A stretch of DNA of 64,000 bases from NCBI RefSeq assembly GCF_030297175.1, contig NZ_AP028070.1, forward strand, positions 682,001 through 746,000, given 5' to 3'. The DNA comes from Marinobacter sp. LA51. Lineage in GTDB: Bacteria; Pseudomonadota; Gammaproteobacteria; Pseudomonadales; Oleiphilaceae. The notes below the pieces were generated by a model. That model was not told the origin of the DNA. It saw only the letters and a program-made list of their open reading frames with translations, and ran no database searches. A program made the translations under genes and the position numbers. Shown here one piece after another: positions 55,367-64,000 of the stretch. Each line of letters opens with the position of its first letter. Position 1 is the stretch's first letter.

Positions 55367-56156
55367 GAACCGGCCATTCCGGGTACTGCAGTTGACAGAT
55401 CCGCACCTGATGGCCGATGCCGATGGCGAGCTTCTCGGGGTGAATACCCGGGACAGCCTTGATGCCGTCATTGCCCAGGCGGTGAAAAGCCATGGTCAGC
55501 CGGACCTCATCCTGGCAACCGGGGACCTTGCCCAGGATGGCACCGAAGAAGCCTACCGGGCCTTTGGTGATCGCCTGAAGGTGTTCTCCTGCGGTTCGGC
55601 CTGGCTGGCCGGCAATCACGATGAATCCGGAGCATTGCGGAGAGTTGCGTCGGAATACGAGGCTCATCGTCGGCAAGTTATTCAGGGTGGCTGGCAATGC
55701 CTGCTGCTGGACTCCTCAGTGTCGGGAAAGGTTTATGGTGAGCTGGCTCAGTCTGAGCTCGATTTTCTGGAAATAGCCCTGTCTGAGAGCCCGGAACTGC
55801 CAACACTGATCACGCTGCACCATCATCCGGTGGACGTCGGCTGCGACTGGATGCAGCCCATCGGTCTGCGCAACCGGGAAGACTTCTGGCAAATCGTCGA
55901 CCGGTTCCCCCAGGTGAAAATTGTGCTGTGGGGGCACATTCATCAGGAGCAAGGGCTAAATAGAAATGGCGTGCACCTGTTGGCCACGCCATCCACCTGT
56001 ATCCAGTTCACTTCCGGCTCCAGCGATTTTTCCGTGGAGCCGCGGCCGCCCGGCTATCGGTGGTTTGAGCTGATGCCCTCCGGTGAGTTTCGCACCGAAG
56101 TGGGCCGGGCAAACGATTTTGAGTTCGAGCTGGACCAGAACAGTTCGGGCTATTAA
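55350..56156 (+). CDS. cpdA: 3',5'-cyclic AMP phosphodiesterase CpdA
   Basis: This is a 268-residue class III cyclic nucleotide phosphodiesterase that lowers cAMP. The metallophosphoesterase motifs are LTDPHLM (D, H), [10 protein letters not shown] (GDxxxDG), [13 protein letters not shown] and WGHIHQE. The ATG at 55350 gives a family N-terminus; it is the second of two tandem ATGACTACAAA copies. A 215-base gap separates it from yqiB, so it may have its own promoter. Its last four bases overlap the stop of convergent metE. Confidence 0.92.
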   Translation: MTTKDRNRPFRVLQLTDPHLMADADGELLGVNTRDSLDAVIAQAVKSHGQPDLILATGDLAQDGTEEAYRAFGDRLKVFSCGSAWLAGNHDESGALRRVASEYEAHRRQVIQGGWQCLLLDSSVSGKVYGELAQSELDFLEIALSESPELPTLITLHHHPVDVGCDWMQPIGLRNREDFWQIVDRFPQVKIVLWGHIHQEQGLNRNGVHLLATPSTCIQFTSGSSDFSVEPRPPGYRWFELMPSGEFRTEVGRANDFEFELDQNSSGY

Positions 56157-58435
56157 GCGGATTGCTCCAGCCGGAGCGCTTTTGCGGCTCGAACCATGTT
56201 TTCCAGCGCCGGAATGACTTCCTCCCAACCTCGCGTTTTCAACCCACAGTCCGGGTTAACCCACAGTCGCTCGGCAGGAATCCGCTCTGCAGCCTTTCCA
56301 ATTAGGGCCACAATGTCCTGTGGCTCGGGAACGTTGGGAGAGTGGATATCGTAAACGCCCGGGCCTATATCGTTCGGGTAGGACTTGTCCTTGAAGGCTT
56401 CCAGAAGAGTCATGTCCGACCGGGATGTTTCAATGGTGATGACATCGGCGTCCATCCGGGTGATGGCGCCCAGGATGTCGTTAAACTCGGAGTAGCACAT
56501 GTGAGTGTGCACTTGGGTCTCATCCTTAACGCCATTCGCCGCCAGCCTGAAAGCATCGATGGCCCAATCCAGGTAGCCTGCCCAATCTGACTGGCGCAGT
56601 GGCAGCCCCTCTCGGAGCGCGGCTTCGTCAATTTGGATGATCTTCAGGCCAGCCTTTTCCAGATCAAGAACCTCTTCCCGTATCGCCAGGGCCAGTTGCA
56701 GGGCCGTGTCTTTGCGGGGCTGGTCATCGCGAACAAAGGACCAGTTCAGAATGGTGACTGGGCCGGTGAGCATGCCTTTTACCGGTTTGTCCGTGAGTGA
56801 CTGAGCGTAGCGGCTCCATTCCACGGTGATGGCGCGGGGGCGGGAGATATTGCCAAACAGAATGGGCGGTTTCACGCACCGGGAGCCGTAGGACTGGACC
56901 CAGCCAAACTGGCTGAAGGCATAGCCTTCCAGGTGCTCGCCGAAGTACTCCACCATGTCGTTGCGTTCCGCTTCGCCATGAACCAGGACATCAAGCCCGA
57001 GTTCCTCCTGCCTGCGAACGCAGTCAGCGATCTCGGCGCGAATCCGCGCTGTGTAGTCCGCCTCTGCCAGTGCTCCTTTGCGGAATTGCTGGCGTGCCTT
57101 GCGGATTTCCTGGGTTTGGGGGAACGAGCCGATCGTTGTGGTTGGATAGGGCGGCAGCGGAAGCTGTCGGCGCTGGATCTCTCGTCGTTCGTGATACGCG
57201 GTCTTTCGGGAACCTGCTGAGCGGTCCAGATCATGAAGCGCTTGAAAGGCTGTCGCGGTGTTGGCACGCACGGAAGTTTGTCGGCTCCGGACCGCCGCTG
57301 CGTTTGTCCCCAAGACGTCCTTCACGGCGTCACGGCCCAGATTCAGAGCGCGGGCCAGTGTGGTCAGTTCCTCGAGTTTTTGCACAGCGAATGCGAGCCA
57401 GCCTTTGACCTCAGCGTCCAGTTTCTGCTCGCTCTCCAGGTCCACGGGAACATGCAGTAGTGAGCAGGATGGCGCCAGCCACAACCGCTCACCCAGCTTT
57501 TGGTACAGGGGCTCAAGCCAGTCCAGTGTTTTGCTCAGGTCGGTGCGCCAGATGTTGCGGCCGTTGACTACGCCCACTGACAAAACCTTGTGCGGCGCCA
57601 ACCAGTCTGCAACCCGGCTGACCTCCTGGGGCGCACTGATGGCATCCAGGTGCAGGCCTGCCACGGGCAAGTCACAGGCGAGTTGGAGGTTTTCCCGCAG
57701 GTCGCCGAAATAGGTGGTTAGCAGCAGTTTTGGTGCTGTCGTTTTCAGGTGGTGGTAGGCCAGATTGAAGGCATGACGCCAGGCCAGGTCCAGTTCGGTG
57801 ACCAGTATCGGTTCATCCACCTGAACCCAGTCGATGCCTTGATCAGCAAAGTGCTCCAGCAGCTCGGCATAGATCGGTAGCAGGCGATCGAGCAGATCCA
57901 GCGGGTTGCTGTCGTCCTTTACTCGGCCCAGCCACAAATAGGTGATGGGCCCGATGATCACCGGCTTTGGCGTGACGCCCTGATTTCTGGCTTCGGTAAT
58001 CTGCGCCTGCAGACGCTCCGGGTTGAGTGCAAACGCGGTGGTCGCGTCGAATTCGGGCACGATGTAGTGGTAGTTGGTGTCGAACCATTTGGTCATGGCG
58101 CCAGCGTGAATTGACTGACACGCGTCATCGTTGGCCGAGCGCCCCCGGGCGATCCGGAAGTACTGGTCGAGGTCGGTTCCGCCTCCATTTCGGGCCCGTT
58201 CGGGGCGGTGCCCCAAGGTAAAGCTCATATCCAAAACCTGATCGTAAAGCGAGAAGTCACCAACGGGCACCAGATCGAACTGACTCTGCGCGTGCCAGTT
58301 TTCCTTTCGCAGTCGGGCGCCGGTCTCGGTCAATTCAGTTTCGGTAATCTGGCTGCGCCAGAACGCTTCCTGCGCAAACTTCAGTTCGCGTTGCTTTCCT
58401 ATGCGGGGAAAGCCGAGATTGTGCGTGGTCACCAT
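56153..58435 (-). CDS. metE: Cobalamin-independent methionine synthase MetE
   Basis: This is a 760-residue enzyme transferring the methyl group from 5-methyltetrahydropteroyltri-L-glutamate to homocysteine. The ATG at 58435 follows a strong RBS (AAGGAGAT) and gives the normal N-terminus [18 protein letters not shown]; an upstream in-frame extension runs into the metR promoter. The duplicated barrels are present (first WVQVDEPIL; second [15 protein letters not shown]). Zinc ligands lie in [20 protein letters not shown] and NPDCGLKTR. It is divergent from metR, with MetR-type sites in between. Confidence 0.97.
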   Translation of the reverse strand: MVTTHNLGFPRIGKQRELKFAQEAFWRSQITETELTETGARLRKENWHAQSQFDLVPVGDFSLYDQVLDMSFTLGHRPERARNGGGTDLDQYFRIARGRSANDDACQSIHAGAMTKWFDTNYHYIVPEFDATTAFALNPERLQAQITEARNQGVTPKPVIIGPITYLWLGRVKDDSNPLDLLDRLLPIYAELLEHFADQGIDWVQVDEPILVTELDLAWRHAFNLAYHHLKTTAPKLLLTTYFGDLRENLQLACDLPVAGLHLDAISAPQEVSRVADWLAPHKVLSVGVVNGRNIWRTDLSKTLDWLEPLYQKLGERLWLAPSCSLLHVPVDLESEQKLDAEVKGWLAFAVQKLEELTTLARALNLGRDAVKDVLGTNAAAVRSRQTSVRANTATAFQALHDLDRSAGSRKTAYHERREIQRRQLPLPPYPTTTIGSFPQTQEIRKARQQFRKGALAEADYTARIRAEIADCVRRQEELGLDVLVHGEAERNDMVEYFGEHLEGYAFSQFGWVQSYGSRCVKPPILFGNISRPRAITVEWSRYAQSLTDKPVKGMLTGPVTILNWSFVRDDQPRKDTALQLALAIREEVLDLEKAGLKIIQIDEAALREGLPLRQSDWAGYLDWAIDAFRLAANGVKDETQVHTHMCYSEFNDILGAITRMDADVITIETSRSDMTLLEAFKDKSYPNDIGPGVYDIHSPNVPEPQDIVALIGKAAERIPAERLWVNPDCGLKTRGWEEVIPALENMVRAAKALRLEQSA

Positions 58436-58501
58436 GGCTGATGATCTCCTTGTGTCTGCCTGGTTGGGATAGAAAGGAGCTAGCCTAAATTGCCGTGGCA
58501 A

Positions 58502-58524
58502 TGAAAAATAATGGTATTATTTCA
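58502..58524. promoter_or_regulatory. Large AT-rich palindrome in the metE-metR intergenic region
   Basis: TGAAAAATAAT and ATTATTTCA flank a short centre, forming an imperfect palindrome from 58502 to 58524 that begins TGAA and ends TTCA. The MetR site type is TGAA-N5-TTCA; this one has a wider spacing, so it may be a second MetR contact, another regulator's operator, or a promoter feature. Confidence 0.45.
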
Positions 58525-58532
58525 GGAATCCA

Positions 58533-58545
58533 TGAAAAAAATTCA
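58533..58545. promoter_or_regulatory. MetR binding site between metE and metR
   Basis: TGAA-AAAAA-TTCA exactly fits the MetR consensus TGAA-N5-TTCA. It lies 98 bases before the metE ATG and 19 bases before the metR GTG, so MetR bound here could activate metE and repress metR. Confidence 0.8.
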
Positions 58546-58563
58546 CGCATTAGAGGTGGTGAG

Positions 58564-59454
58564 GTGCTGGACCGAAACCATTTGGAGATTCTCAGTGCTG
58601 TCGACCGGCACGGGTCGCTGACCGCCGCAGCCGATACATTGAACCTGACGCAGTCGGCGCTCAGTCACGCCATTCGCAAGCTGGAGCAACAGCTGGGTAC
58701 GGCGGTGTGGGTTCGTGAAGGGCGACAGCTGCGGTTAACTCAATCAGGTGAGTATTTACTTGCGCTGGCGAACCGGCTGTTGCCGCAGTTTGAACACGCG
58801 GAGAGGCTGGTCGGCCAGTTTGCCATGGGCCAGAGGGGTAGTCTGCGGGTCGGGATGGAGTGCCATCCCTGCTACCAATGGTTGCTGAAGGTGGTTGGCC
58901 CCTACCTTCAGCAATGGCCCGACGTTGATGTGGATGTGAAGCAGAAATTTCAGTTCGGCGGGATCGGTGCCCTTTACGGTCATGATATCGATATGTTGGT
59001 GACACCCGATCCTCTGCATCGGCCGGGCCTGGTGTTTCAGCCGGTGTTTGACTACGAGCAGGTGCTGGTGGTGGCCGATGATCACCCGCTGGCGGGCGAG
59101 CAATGGGCGACGCCGAAGGATCTCGCCGGTGAAACGCTCATCACCTATCCGGTGGAGATTGAACGGCTCGACATCTTCAGCCAGTTTTTGTTGCCAGCTC
59201 ATGTTCGGCCAGCCCGCCACAAAACCATCGAAACCACGGACATCATGCTACAGATGGTCGCCACTGGGCGCGGAGTTGCGGCGCTGCCGCGTTGGCTGGT
59301 GTTGGAATACCGCGATAAAATCCCGGTCACGCCGGTGCGCCTCGGTGAACACGGCATCGCTAAACAGATCTTTTTAGGCCTTCGGGAGCGGGATCTGGGG
59401 GTGGACTACCTGAATTCCTTCATGACGATGGCCCGTGATGTTCGCTGGCGCTAG
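58564..59454 (+). CDS. metR: LysR-type regulator MetR
   Basis: This is a 296-residue LysR regulator that uses homocysteine to control methionine genes. The GTG at 58564 gives the usual N-terminus LDRNHLEILSAVDRHGSLTAAA and has an AGAGGTGG box before it; an in-frame upstream start would place codons over the MetR site. The helix-turn-helix spans about residues 18-45 (LTAAADTLNLTQSALSHAI). The effector domain follows (LRVGMECHPCYQWLLKVVGPYL, VFQPVFDYEQVLVVADDHPLA). It is divergent from metE. Confidence 0.93.
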   Translation: MLDRNHLEILSAVDRHGSLTAAADTLNLTQSALSHAIRKLEQQLGTAVWVREGRQLRLTQSGEYLLALANRLLPQFEHAERLVGQFAMGQRGSLRVGMECHPCYQWLLKVVGPYLQQWPDVDVDVKQKFQFGGIGALYGHDIDMLVTPDPLHRPGLVFQPVFDYEQVLVVADDHPLAGEQWATPKDLAGETLITYPVEIERLDIFSQFLLPAHVRPARHKTIETTDIMLQMVATGRGVAALPRWLVLEYRDKIPVTPVRLGEHGIAKQIFLGLRERDLGVDYLNSFMTMARDVRWR

Positions 59455-59500
59455 GGACTTGCGGTAAACTGCGCGAAAAAACGCAATCAGGAATCCGATC

Positions 59501-59893
59501 ATGAGTGATATACCTGCAGATTTGAAATACATCGAAACCCACCAGTGGGTACGTGTCTCTGACGATGGCACCGCAACCGTGGGCATCACCGACTTTGCTC
59601 AGGAGCAGCTTGGTGATGTGGTTTACATCGGGGTGCCTGATCTGGGTGTGACAGTGAACGGCGGCGAAGAAGCCGGCGTGGCGGAGTCGGTGAAGTCTGC
59701 ATCGGACGTGTTCAGCCCGGTCACAGGTGAAGTTGTTGCGGTGAACGAGGCCCTTGAGGACGAACCGGAAAAGGTCAACGAAGACCCCTACGGTGATGGC
59801 TGGCTGTTCAAGGTCAAGCTGGTGGACCAGGGCGAACTCGACGGGCTGATGGACGCAACCGCCTACACCGAGCACGTGGCTGCCGAGGGCTAA
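59501..59893 (+). CDS. gcvH: Glycine cleavage system H protein
   Basis: This is a 130-residue lipoyl carrier protein that shuttles the aminomethyl group between GcvP and GcvT. The lipoylation site is Lys65 in AESVKSASDVFSPVTGEV. The start DIPADLKYIETHQWVRV and end WLFKVKLVDQGELDGLMDA match the family. RBS AGGA is upstream. No gcvP or gcvT gene is in the window, so it is either a separated member or an extra copy. Confidence 0.96.
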   Translation: MSDIPADLKYIETHQWVRVSDDGTATVGITDFAQEQLGDVVYIGVPDLGVTVNGGEEAGVAESVKSASDVFSPVTGEVVAVNEALEDEPEKVNEDPYGDGWLFKVKLVDQGELDGLMDATAYTEHVAAEG

Positions 59894-59999
59894 GCTGTAG
59901 CTAGATGTCAGGCCATTTGCACATGTTTAATTCGGGGTGTCTGATTCACCCCGTCATGTATAATCCCCGCCCCATTTTCTCCTCTACCAGGTGCCCTTT

Positions 60000-61196
60000 A
60001 TGAATTTCCCAGTGTTGTATTTACGCAAAGGCGCCGAGCGCAGGCTGCGGGCGGGGCACTTATGGGTTTACAGCAACGAAGTGGATACCCGGCGTTCGCC
60101 GCTGACAGAATTTGAGGCGGGCTCCCAGGCCGAGCTGCGGGCCGCCAATGACAAGCCGCTGGGAACAATTTTCGTCAATCCCCATGCGCTGATCTGCGGT
60201 CGTTTGATTAGCCGGGATGCCAGTCACGGCATGACGCCCAAGCGCCTGACGGATCGCCTGGAAACGGCGCTGTCGCTACGGGAAAAGCTGTTTGACCGGC
60301 CGTTTTACCGTTGGGTGTTCGGTGACAGCGATGGCCTGTCCGGACTGGTGATTGATCGCTTTGACGATACCGTCGTGGTGCAGATCTCCACCGCTGGCAT
60401 GGAACTGCTGAAAGACGCCATTGTGCGTGCAGTTCAGCGCCTGGCCCACCCCACCGCGATCATCCTGAAGAACGATGGCAAGATGCGGAAGGTCGAGGGG
60501 CTTGAGACCTACGTTGAACAGGCTCATGGACCTGAGGTGTCTCTGCTGAAGGTGGAGGAAAACGGCGTACGCTTCGAAGTGCCGCTTGAAGGCGGCCAGA
60601 AAACCGGTTGGTTCTACGATCACCGGATGAATCGCCAGCGGTTGCAATCCTATGCTCCTGGGAAACGAGTGCTGGATGTGTTCAGCTACGTGGGCGGTTG
60701 GGGCATTCAGGCCGCCTGCGCCGGCGCCACCCAGGTTACCTGTGTCGACAGCTCGTCCTCGGCCATTGAGTCGGTGCATCACAACGCTCGCCTTAACGGT
60801 CTTGATAACGTGGAAACTATTGAAGGCGATGCCTTTGAGGCGCTTAAAGCGTTGTGCGACGAGAAAGAAAAATTCGACATCGTCGTGCTTGATCCACCCG
60901 CGCTGATTCCCAGGCGTCGTGACCAAAAGGCGGGTGAGCAGGCGTATGCCCGGCTGAATCAACTGGGCCTGCGGCTGCTCGAGCGGGATGGTATTCTGGT
61001 ATCGGCATCCTGTTCCATGCACCTGTCCCAGGATCGGCTAACCGATATCATCCGCAGCAGCGGCCGGAAAATCGACCGATTTGTGCAGCTGCTGGAGCAG
61101 GGGCATCAGGCGCCGGACCACCCGGTCATTCCGGGTATTCCGGAGACTGACTACATCAAGTCCAGCTTTGTCCGGTCTCTAACCGGTTTCTTCTGA
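60000..61196 (+). CDS. rlmI: 23S rRNA (cytosine1962-C5) methyltransferase RlmI
   Basis: This is a 398-residue class I SAM-dependent RNA methyltransferase. An N-terminal PUA domain (VLYLRKGAERRLRAGHLWVYSNEVD) precedes the EEHD-like region and the Rossmann domain (VLDVFSYVGGWGIQAACAGATQVTCVDSSSSA). The catalytic segments are IVVLDPPALIPRR and ILVSASCSMHLSQDRL with the Cys nucleophile. The ATG at 60000 is preferred over a GTG three codons upstream. Length matches E. coli RlmI (396). A TATAAT lies about 40 bases upstream, but without a clear -35. Confidence 0.93.
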   Translation: MNFPVLYLRKGAERRLRAGHLWVYSNEVDTRRSPLTEFEAGSQAELRAANDKPLGTIFVNPHALICGRLISRDASHGMTPKRLTDRLETALSLREKLFDRPFYRWVFGDSDGLSGLVIDRFDDTVVVQISTAGMELLKDAIVRAVQRLAHPTAIILKNDGKMRKVEGLETYVEQAHGPEVSLLKVEENGVRFEVPLEGGQKTGWFYDHRMNRQRLQSYAPGKRVLDVFSYVGGWGIQAACAGATQVTCVDSSSSAIESVHHNARLNGLDNVETIEGDAFEALKALCDEKEKFDIVVLDPPALIPRRRDQKAGEQAYARLNQLGLRLLERDGILVSASCSMHLSQDRLTDIIRSSGRKIDRFVQLLEQGHQAPDHPVIPGIPETDYIKSSFVRSLTGFF

Positions 61197-61241
61197 TTGT
61201 GCTGGGCTGCCCCAGCCCTCGAGGGGTAGGGCCCGTCCGCG

Positions 61242-61898
61242 TCAGTCCCTTAGAGAGAGGATCTGCCAGCCGTTTTCCCGGGCCAGCCCCTCAAGCGTTG
61301 GGTCCGGATCGACGGCGACGGGGTTTTCGACTTCTCGGAGCAGGGGGGCGTCGTTGTGGGAATCGCTATAGAACCAGGCTCCGTCAAGGTCATGCCCGTA
61401 GGCGGTAAGCCAATCCTGCAGGCGAGTAACCTTGCCATCCTGAAAACTGGGCACACCGGCAACCTCGCCGGTGTAGCGACCGTTCACCAGCTCAGGCTCG
61501 GTTGCGATCAGGTGTTCAATGCCCAGTGCCTCGGCAATCGGTTCGGTCACAAAACGGTTGGTGGCGGTGATGATCATCAGGGTGTGGCCCTGCGCCCGAT
61601 GGCTGTCCAGTAGTTCAGCCGCCTTTCGTTGCATCATCGGCCGGACCTTCTTGTCCATAAAGGAGTCACGCCAGGTCAGTAACTGATCCAGATTGTGGCT
61701 TGCCAGCGGCTGCAAGGCAAAGCCCAGGTAGTGAAGAATATCCAGTTCGCCGTTCAGGTATTCCTGATAAAACCGGTCATTAGCCTTGCGATACTCTTCC
61801 GCATCCACAATGCCTTCTTCAACCAGGAATTCTCCCCAGGCGTGGTCGCTGTCGCCAGCAAGAAGCGTGTTGTCCAGATCAAAAATTGCGAGCGTCAA
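61242..61898 (-). CDS. HAD-IB family phosphatase
   Basis: This is a 218-residue HAD phosphohydrolase of the SerB-like subgroup. Motif I is DLDNTLL with the nucleophile Asp, motif II is IITATNRFV, and motifs III/IV lie in DGKVTRL and YSDSHNDAPLL. The start is a TTG at 61898 with a strong GGAGGT box. The same gene stands next to rppH-ptsP in Pseudomonas. Candidate substrates include phosphoserine and histidinol phosphate, but the sequence does not decide. It is convergent with rlmI. Confidence 0.85.
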   Translation of the reverse strand: MTLAIFDLDNTLLAGDSDHAWGEFLVEEGIVDAEEYRKANDRFYQEYLNGELDILHYLGFALQPLASHNLDQLLTWRDSFMDKKVRPMMQRKAAELLDSHRAQGHTLMIITATNRFVTEPIAEALGIEHLIATEPELVNGRYTGEVAGVPSFQDGKVTRLQDWLTAYGHDLDGAWFYSDSHNDAPLLREVENPVAVDPDPTLEGLARENGWQILSLRD

Positions 61899-62022
61899 GC
61901 TGTTACCTCCGGTGATTACGTGGCCTGCCTTAGGTCGGCTAGTCTAGCACGACCGGCGGAATGCGGCTTCGTTTGCCGTACCCTTGGGTTTCTGCAAGAA
62001 TGAGAGCAACTTGGACAATTCT

Positions 62023-62046
62023 GACCGGTCATTTTTTGAACCGGTC
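62023..62046. repeat. Inverted repeat upstream of rppH
   Basis: GACCGGT (62023-62029) and ACCGGTC (62040-62046) are perfect reverse complements around an AT-rich 10-base loop, 25 bases before the rppH start. It may be an operator or a leader hairpin; function unknown. Confidence 0.5.
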
Positions 62047-62071
62047 CGCCGACTTTTGAGAGGACTGTGCC

Positions 62072-62602
62072 GTGATTGATTCAGACGGTTTCAGACCCAA
62101 CGTCGGAATCATTCTGGCCAACCACCGGGGAGAAGTTCTCTGGGCACGGCGAATAGGGCAGGACTCTTGGCAGTTCCCCCAAGGTGGCATCAATCATGAT
62201 GAATCACCGGAGGCGGCACTGTACCGGGAGCTGGGAGAGGAAATCGGTCTCGGAGCTAGCGATGTCGAAATCATCAGCTGTACCCGTGGCTGGCTTAGGT
62301 ACCGGCTTCCGAGGAGGATGGTACGCCATAACTCGCACCCCGTTTGTGTGGGCCAAAAACAGAAATGGTTCCTGCTGAGGATGTTATCGCCGGATGCGCA
62401 AGTGTGCGTGGACGGTACCGATTCACCGGAATTCGACGGCTGGCAGTGGGTTAGCTACTGGTATCCGTTGGGTCAGGTAGTATCGTTTAAACGGGAAGTG
62501 TATCGACGTGCGTTGCGAGAGCTCGCGCCTCGGCTGTTCTACAACATGGAGCAGTGGCGCAGGCATGAGCAGAACCGGAACGCAAAGGAACACCAGAAAT
62601 GA
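62072..62602 (+). CDS. rppH: RNA 5'-pyrophosphohydrolase RppH
   Basis: This is a 176-residue Nudix enzyme that removes pyrophosphate from the 5' end of mRNA and so opens it to RNase E decay. The start is GTG with AGAGGA nine bases before it. The N-terminus [23 protein letters not shown] is typical, and the Nudix box is [20 protein letters not shown], followed by IGL. The C-terminal helix [17 protein letters not shown] is present. It is followed by ptsP 15 bases later, as in Pseudomonas and E. coli. Confidence 0.96.
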   Translation: MIDSDGFRPNVGIILANHRGEVLWARRIGQDSWQFPQGGINHDESPEAALYRELGEEIGLGASDVEIISCTRGWLRYRLPRRMVRHNSHPVCVGQKQKWFLLRMLSPDAQVCVDGTDSPEFDGWQWVSYWYPLGQVVSFKREVYRRALRELAPRLFYNMEQWRRHEQNRNAKEHQK

Positions 62603-62617
62603 CGGATTGACCCCGCC

Positions 62618-64000
62618 ATGCTGAGCATACTGCGAAGTCTTGTACAAGAGGTAAACAGCGCCCGCGATTTGCAGGAGGCGCTGGATGTCATTGTCTCGCG
62701 GGTGCAAAAGGCCATGGGGACAGAGGTCTGTTCCGTTTACCTGCTGGATCCCGCTACCAACCGCTATATTCTGATGGCCACCGAAGGCCTCTATCGCAAG
62801 GCTGTCGGTAAGGTCAGCCTTGGTTATTCCGAAGGTCTGGTCGGCCTTGTTGGCTCCCGTGAGGAGCCAATCAATCTCGAAGACGCGCCGTCGCATCCCC
62901 GCTACCGCTATTTCCCGGAGACCGGTGAAGAGCGATTCCGGTCGTTCCTGGGTGTGCCCATCATTCACCACCGGCGCGTGCTGGGCGTCCTGGTCGTCCA
63001 GCAGCGTGAAAGCTCCCGTTGCTTTGACGAAGGCGAAGAGGCTTTCCTTGTCACCGTGTCTGCCCAACTGGCAGGGGTGATCGCCCACAGCGAGGCCACC
63101 GGAGCTATTAGTGGCCTGTCGCTGACCGGCGAAGAGGCTCGGGATGTCAGTTTCAACGGTGTGCCGGGCGCTCCCGGCGTTGCCATCGGCGCAGGTGTGG
63201 TGGTCTATCCGTCCGCCGATCTGGATGTGGTGCCAGAGAAACCAACTGACGATATCGATCAGGAACTTGAGCTGTTCCGTGCTGCCGTGAAGGCTGTACG
63301 GGAGGACATCGAACGGGTCGCCAATCGGCTGGCGTCGCAACTTCGGCCAGAAGAGCAGGCGCTGTTTGATGTCTATCTGCGAATGCTCGGTGATGAAGCC
63401 TTGCCGGGCGAGGTTGCCAACAATATCCGCGCTGGGGTTTGGGCCCAGGGGGCCTTGAAACAGGTGGTCCAACAGTACATCCGTCATTTCGAAATGATGG
63501 ACGATCACTATCTGCAGGAGCGCGCTGTCGACGTACGAGATCTGGGCCGCAGGCTGCTCTCGCATCTGCAGGAGGGGGAGCAGCTGCACCTTGAGTATCC
63601 GGAGCGGACGGTGCTGGTCAGCGAGGAGCTGACACCGGCTATGCTCGGGGAAGTGCCCAAGGGGCAGTTGGTGGGGTTGGTGTCTGTTAAAGGTTCCAGT
63701 AACTCACATGTTGCGATCCTGGCCCGCGCGATGGGCGTACCCACCGTTATGGGCCTGGTGGATATCCCGGTAAACCAGCTGGATGGCAAAGAACTGATTG
63801 TCGACGGCTTCGAGGGCCAGATCTTTGCATCGCCGTCAGATGATTTGCGGGCCTTTTATCAGGCCATCTACGACGAAGAAGATGAGCTGATTCGCGGTCT
63901 TGAGGTGCTTCGGGACAAGCCGTGCGAGACCACCGATAACCATCGTGTGTCACTGCTGGTGAATACCGGGCTGATGACTGATGTGGTCCGGTCGCTGTCG
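62618..64000 (+). CDS. ptsP: PEP-protein phosphotransferase PtsP (EI-Ntr), 5' part
   Basis: This is the first 461 codons of Enzyme I-Ntr of the nitrogen-related phosphotransferase system, cut by the right edge (family length about 750). An N-terminal GAF domain (about residues 18-160) is followed by the PEP-utiliser N-terminal domain (GVPGAPGVAIGAGVVV, VRDLGRRLLSHL). The mobile phosphohistidine domain has the active His364 in GSSNSHVAILARAMGVPTV. EI-Ntr senses glutamine through the GAF domain and phosphorylates NPr. It is probably cotranscribed with rppH. The frame stays open to the last base of the window. Confidence 0.95.
   Translation, partial: MLSILRSLVQEVNSARDLQEALDVIVSRVQKAMGTEVCSVYLLDPATNRYILMATEGLYRKAVGKVSLGYSEGLVGLVGSREEPINLEDAPSHPRYRYFPETGEERFRSFLGVPIIHHRRVLGVLVVQQRESSRCFDEGEEAFLVTVSAQLAGVIAHSEATGAISGLSLTGEEARDVSFNGVPGAPGVAIGAGVVVYPSADLDVVPEKPTDDIDQELELFRAAVKAVREDIERVANRLASQLRPEEQALFDVYLRMLGDEALPGEVANNIRAGVWAQGALKQVVQQYIRHFEMMDDHYLQERAVDVRDLGRRLLSHLQEGEQLHLEYPERTVLVSEELTPAMLGEVPKGQLVGLVSVKGSSNSHVAILARAMGVPTVMGLVDIPVNQLDGKELIVDGFEGQIFASPSDDLRAFYQAIYDEEDELIRGLEVLRDKPCETTDNHRVSLLVNTGLMTDVVRSLS

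Noticed and set aside
59934..59952. GGGGTG-N7-CACCCC hairpin after gcvH
   Set aside because: No T-run follows, and it overlaps the likely rlmI promoter area; left unassigned.
61201..61216. GCTGGG-CTGC-CCCAGC hairpin between rlmI and the HAD gene
   Set aside because: Short stem without a T-run on either strand; not enough to call a terminator.

Overview
The window reads as chromosomal DNA of a marine gammaproteobacterium, most likely Marinobacter or a close relative. This is inferred from gene content and order, not from a database search. The evidence is an MSHA pilus cluster, Pseudomonas-like neighbourhoods (glnA/ntrB/ntrC; typA-pip-dtd; glnE-ilvE followed by LPS core genes; waaA-tolC-thiC-nudF-cpdA; HAD phosphatase-rppH-ptsP), a GC-rich backbone and dense, overlapping operons. 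No rRNA, tRNA, CRISPR array, transposase or integrase was found.

Region 1 (1-14220, + strand) is the distal part of an MSHA type IV pilus operon in the order mshL-M-N-E-G-F-B-A-C-D-O-P-Q. It is cut at the left edge inside mshL and ends with a very large mshQ. Region 2 (14255-19480, - strand) is nitrogen control: glnA, a DUF4124 gene, then ntrB-ntrC. Sigma-54 promoters and NtrC sites can be read upstream of glnA and of ntrB. GlnE, the enzyme that adenylylates GlnA, is encoded further along at 27.7-30.6 kb. Region 3 (19744-31653) holds housekeeping genes: typA, pip, dtd, a porin, a DUF547 protein, a CYTH triphosphatase, a K+ channel, glnE and ilvE.

Region 4 (31742-50249) is the LPS core and lipid A locus: a DUF6165 gene, one GT9 transferase, KdkA, three further kinase-fold proteins, GT2/GT4/GT25/ELM1-type glycosyltransferases, a WaaL-like ligase, a pyruvyltransferase-like protein, ManC, two LpxL-type acyltransferases and WaaA. 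The part at about 33.4-40.6 kb looks more AT-rich, changes strand repeatedly and seems to be the strain-variable core/outer-core section. Region 5 (50281-64000) is again conserved: tolC, thiC with a TPP riboswitch, nudF-yqiB-cpdA, the divergent metE/metR pair with MetR-type sites, gcvH, rlmI, a HAD phosphatase, rppH and the 5' part of ptsP, cut by the right edge.

Functionally the window joins surface structures (MSHA pilus, LPS, porin, TolC) with nitrogen and one-carbon/thiamine/methionine metabolism. The points most worth a second look are the duplicated lectin-like module of MshQ, the set of four kinase-fold proteins in the LPS locus, the sigma-54/NtrC layout around glnA and ntrB, a substitution in a Dtd active-site motif, and several unexplained inverted or direct repeats.
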